Shown piece after piece: positions 15,297-16,755 of a stretch of 16,755 nt of DNA; position 1 is the first letter of the stretch; each line of letters starts with the position of its first letter. Where the stretch lies: NCBI GenBank assembly GCA_017389885.1, contig JAFPDR010000168.1, positions 1-16,755 of the forward strand, in the 5' to 3' direction. The notes below the pieces were generated by a model. That model searched no databases. It was not told the origin of the DNA and was given only the letters and a program-made list of their open reading frames with translations. Position numbers and translations under genes: made by a program. The DNA comes from Kiritimatiellia bacterium. GTDB taxonomy: Bacteria > Verrucomicrobiota > Kiritimatiellia > RFP12 > UBA1067.

Positions 15297-16165
15297 TAAG
15301 GAAGATCAACATAGCGCTGGCAGTTCTCTTCGTGGCAATGTTCGCCCTGAAGGGTCTCAAGACGGCCATGCAGTCGGGCGGAGCCCCCGCTGCGCGGGAG
15401 GAGACCGCCGAGCCTTCGGGCGACGTGTCGGAACTCGCTCCGCACGTGTACTACGAATACTGGGCCGGCTACACGCTGGAGAACCCTATCTCCAACAGGA
15501 ACGGAGTCCTCCTCGACATGGTCCGCGCCGTGTTTCCCAACGCGACGTTCGACCTCGTGCACGGAGACGTCTCGAACGTCGTGGAGAAGCTCCGCACCGA
15601 CAGCCGCGCAGTCGTCGTCGGCTTCGGCGATCACACGGCGCTCGCGGAATTCCCCGTGGCCCCGACGCCGCTCATGAACTGTCCGCTCGTGCTGATGACG
15701 CTGCGGACGAATCCCTGGCACTACACCGACTTCTCCTCGCTGACGAACCTGAGGATCGTCGCGAACGATGCGTTTCTCGACTACACCGACATCCGCAGCC
15801 TCAAGAAGCTCACCGAGAACGGCGGGGCGAATCTACGCATCCTTCCCGACGGCGTGACGAAGGTCGAAATGGCCGAAATGGTTATGAAGGGCGAGGCGGA
15901 CGCGATGGTGATTGCGGACCTTCGCAACTCTGAAGGCGCGCCGAAGGACGGCCTCACCTCCATGCGCTTCATCCAGAGCTTCCGCAAGTCCTCCGTCATC
16001 GCGTCCGAAGGGACTCTCCTGTACGTGTCCGGACTGGACGCCGACTTCGCGAAGAAGGTGATCGACGACTTCGAGCGCGGAATACGCCGCATCGACGCGT
16101 CGGGCGAGCTGCGCCGCATCTGCGAATACTACGGAACGCCCTACGCGCCGCCGCCCAATCCGTAG
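15293..16165 (+). CDS. Membrane-tethered periplasmic binding protein-like protein (290 aa)
   Basis: An N-terminal hydrophobic helix (about 5-20) without an obvious cleavage site or lipobox is followed by a Pro/Ala/Glu linker. Residues about 50-285 resemble a type 2 periplasmic binding protein (bacterial solute-binding family 3). There is NGVLLDMVRAVFPNATFDLV near the start, a hinge-like region around NLRIVANDAF, KLTENGGANLRILPDGVTK and VMKGEADAMVIADL. The C-terminal FAKKVIDDFERGIRRIDASG and LRRICEYYG match the usual ending of this fold. Such domains bind amino acids or small ligands, and also occur in sensors and enzymes. No permease or ABC ATPase gene is near. The ATG overlaps the preceding stop (ATGA), placing it in the pilus transcript. 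Fold assignment is moderate; ligand is unknown. Confidence 0.78.
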   Translation: MIRKINIALAVLFVAMFALKGLKTAMQSGGAPAAREETAEPSGDVSELAPHVYYEYWAGYTLENPISNRNGVLLDMVRAVFPNATFDLVHGDVSNVVEKLRTDSRAVVVGFGDHTALAEFPVAPTPLMNCPLVLMTLRTNPWHYTDFSSLTNLRIVANDAFLDYTDIRSLKKLTENGGANLRILPDGVTKVEMAEMVMKGEADAMVIADLRNSEGAPKDGLTSMRFIQSFRKSSVIASEGTLLYVSGLDADFAKKVIDDFERGIRRIDASGELRRICEYYGTPYAPPPNP

Positions 16166-16214
16166 GCCTCGCCAGGCCCGTCGCCCAAACCTCGTGCCGT
16201 TGAACTCGTCTATG

Positions 16215-16244
16215 TTGATTGCAGGGCCAATATTTTGGTAAAAT
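16215..16244 (+). promoter_or_regulatory. Sigma-70-type promoter with extended -10
   Basis: TTGATT (16215-16220) and TAAAAT (16239-16244) are separated by 18 bases, and TGG (16236-16238) supplies the extended -10. It follows the last pilus gene by about 50 bases and lies in an A+T-richer island. Transcription would begin near 16251 and run into the gene at 16322. Between 16166 and this site I found only a 5-bp hairpin without a T-run, so readthrough from the pilus cluster into the next unit is possible. Confidence 0.75.
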
Positions 16245-16249
16245 AGTTA

Positions 16250-16264
16250 CATTTCAGGGAAATG
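16250..16264 (+). repeat. Perfect inverted repeat at the predicted transcription start
   Basis: CATTTC (16250-16255) and GAAATG (16259-16264) are perfect 6-bp arms around the three-base centre AGG. The repeat begins six bases downstream of the -10 box, so it covers the expected start of transcription. It could be an operator or a 5'-end RNA hairpin that stabilises the transcript. Confidence 0.4.
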
Positions 16265-16321
16265 GCGGCGACATGGGCAATCGGGTGGCGAACATGTGGG
16301 CGAGTCTGAGGCGTATTTAGA

Positions 16322-16755
16322 GTGAGCAGGAAGAAACCGATTCCGGGCCGTAAGGCAAGCATTGGACGCAGGTGGCCTGCGGTCCTTGCGGCTGCGCTGT
16401 CCCTTTTCGCCTCCGCCGCGCCGGCAAGCACGGGATTCACCACCAAGGCGACTCTGTCGACGACGCAGAGCGGTCCCACGCTCGCCAACGGAACGGTGTA
16501 TGTCGTGCCGTCCGACGCAACTATCGACCGGCCGTCCGGTTCCACGCTGAGCGCGATGTACGTGGCCGATGGCGCGACGGCCGTGATCTACATTCCGAAA
16601 AACGTGACGCTCAATGTGCGCGGCGGCAACGCGAGCGGCACGGAGAGCGCGGGCGCGGGCATCCGCCTCAACAACGGCTCGACGCTTATCGTCACCGGCG
16701 GCGGAAAGCTCAACGTCACCGGCGGCAACGCAGCGAACGGCGGCAACGGCGGCAA
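16322..16755 (+). CDS. Secreted Gly/Asn-rich repeat protein, 3' end outside the window (first 144 aa)
   Basis: An open frame starts at GTG 16322 and remains open to the window edge. A basic N-region (SRKKPIPGRKASIGRRW) of about 18 residues precedes a hydrophobic core (PAVLAAALSLFASAAPA), a signal peptide with cleavage likely near residue 36. The exported part is Thr/Ser/Gly/Asn-rich. It shows short repeated strand-turn units such as GSTLSAMYVADGATAVIYIP, NVTLNVRGGN, GSTLIVTGGG and KLNVTGGN, then NGGNGG, typical of right-handed beta-helix surface proteins. GAGG (16308-16311) lies ten bases before the GTG. The own promoter at 16215-16244 suggests it is separate from the pilus unit. Whether it is anchored or secreted by an autotransporter or sorting domain cannot be seen. 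Confidence 0.7.
   Translation, partial: MSRKKPIPGRKASIGRRWPAVLAAALSLFASAAPASTGFTTKATLSTTQSGPTLANGTVYVVPSDATIDRPSGSTLSAMYVADGATAVIYIPKNVTLNVRGGNASGTESAGAGIRLNNGSTLIVTGGGKLNVTGGNAANGGNGG

Noticed and set aside
16165..16178. GGCCT/AGGCC hairpin at the end of the last pilus gene as a terminator
   Set aside because: The stem is only 5 bp and no T-run follows, so intrinsic termination is unlikely.
16273..16320. 15-codon open frame ending one base before the GTG of the secreted protein, a possible leader peptide
   Set aside because: No good ribosome-binding site at normal distance and no regulatory codon run or attenuator hairpin; probably chance.

Overview
The window is G+C-rich bacterial DNA in which every convincing gene lies on the + strand. 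Positions 186-16165 hold one almost gapless cluster encoding a Tad (tight adherence, Flp) type IV pilus. Its composition, the extended -10 promoters of the form TGGTAWAAT, and the glycine/asparagine-rich secreted protein at the right edge would fit an uncultured PVC-type bacterium (Kiritimatiellota/Verrucomicrobiota-like). That assignment is an inference from style: there is no rRNA or other taxonomic marker here.

Layout. Positions 1-185 hold a strong intrinsic terminator closing an upstream unit and an extended -10 promoter. Next come two Flp major pilins (186-347, 406-651), a third very short prepilin-like protein (656-841) and the prepilin peptidase TadV (841-1335). A block of pseudopilin-like proteins follows: a giant TadE-like protein of 859 residues (1346-3925), a TadG-like protein (3937-5097), a conventional TadE-like protein (5134-5916) and an unrecognised membrane-anchored protein (5913-6779). 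The outer-membrane and motor genes are next: CpaB/RcpC (6769-7575), the CpaC/RcpA secretin (7610-9205), a TadA/CpaF ATPase with an N-terminal FHA-like domain (9205-10800), TadB (10804-11532) and TadC (11537-12418). The cluster ends with three membrane-anchored proteins not found in textbook tad loci: a protein with a possible PsbP/DcrB-like domain and TPR-like helices (12425-13510), an FHA-like/transmembrane/helical protein (13533-15296) and a tethered periplasmic binding protein-like protein (15293-16165). A new promoter at 16215-16244 then serves a secreted protein that runs off the window (from 16322).

How the genes should work together. TadV cleaves the class III leaders of the Flp pilins and pseudopilins. 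TadA, TadB and TadC form the cytoplasmic motor and inner-membrane platform that polymerise Flp. CpaC forms the outer-membrane channel, with CpaB as its periplasmic partner. The TadE/TadG-like proteins are expected to be minor or priming pseudopilins. Several start codons overlap or directly abut the preceding stop, and I see no intrinsic terminator inside the cluster, so one long transcript is likely.

Most worth a second look are the Glu in place of the first catalytic Asp of TadV; Ala rather than Gly at the -1 cleavage position of all three Glu+5 pseudopilins; the giant TadE-like protein; the FHA domain on TadA together with a second FHA-like membrane protein, while no TadZ, CpaD/RcpB or classical TadD is visible; and the solute-binding-like protein co-encoded with the pilus.
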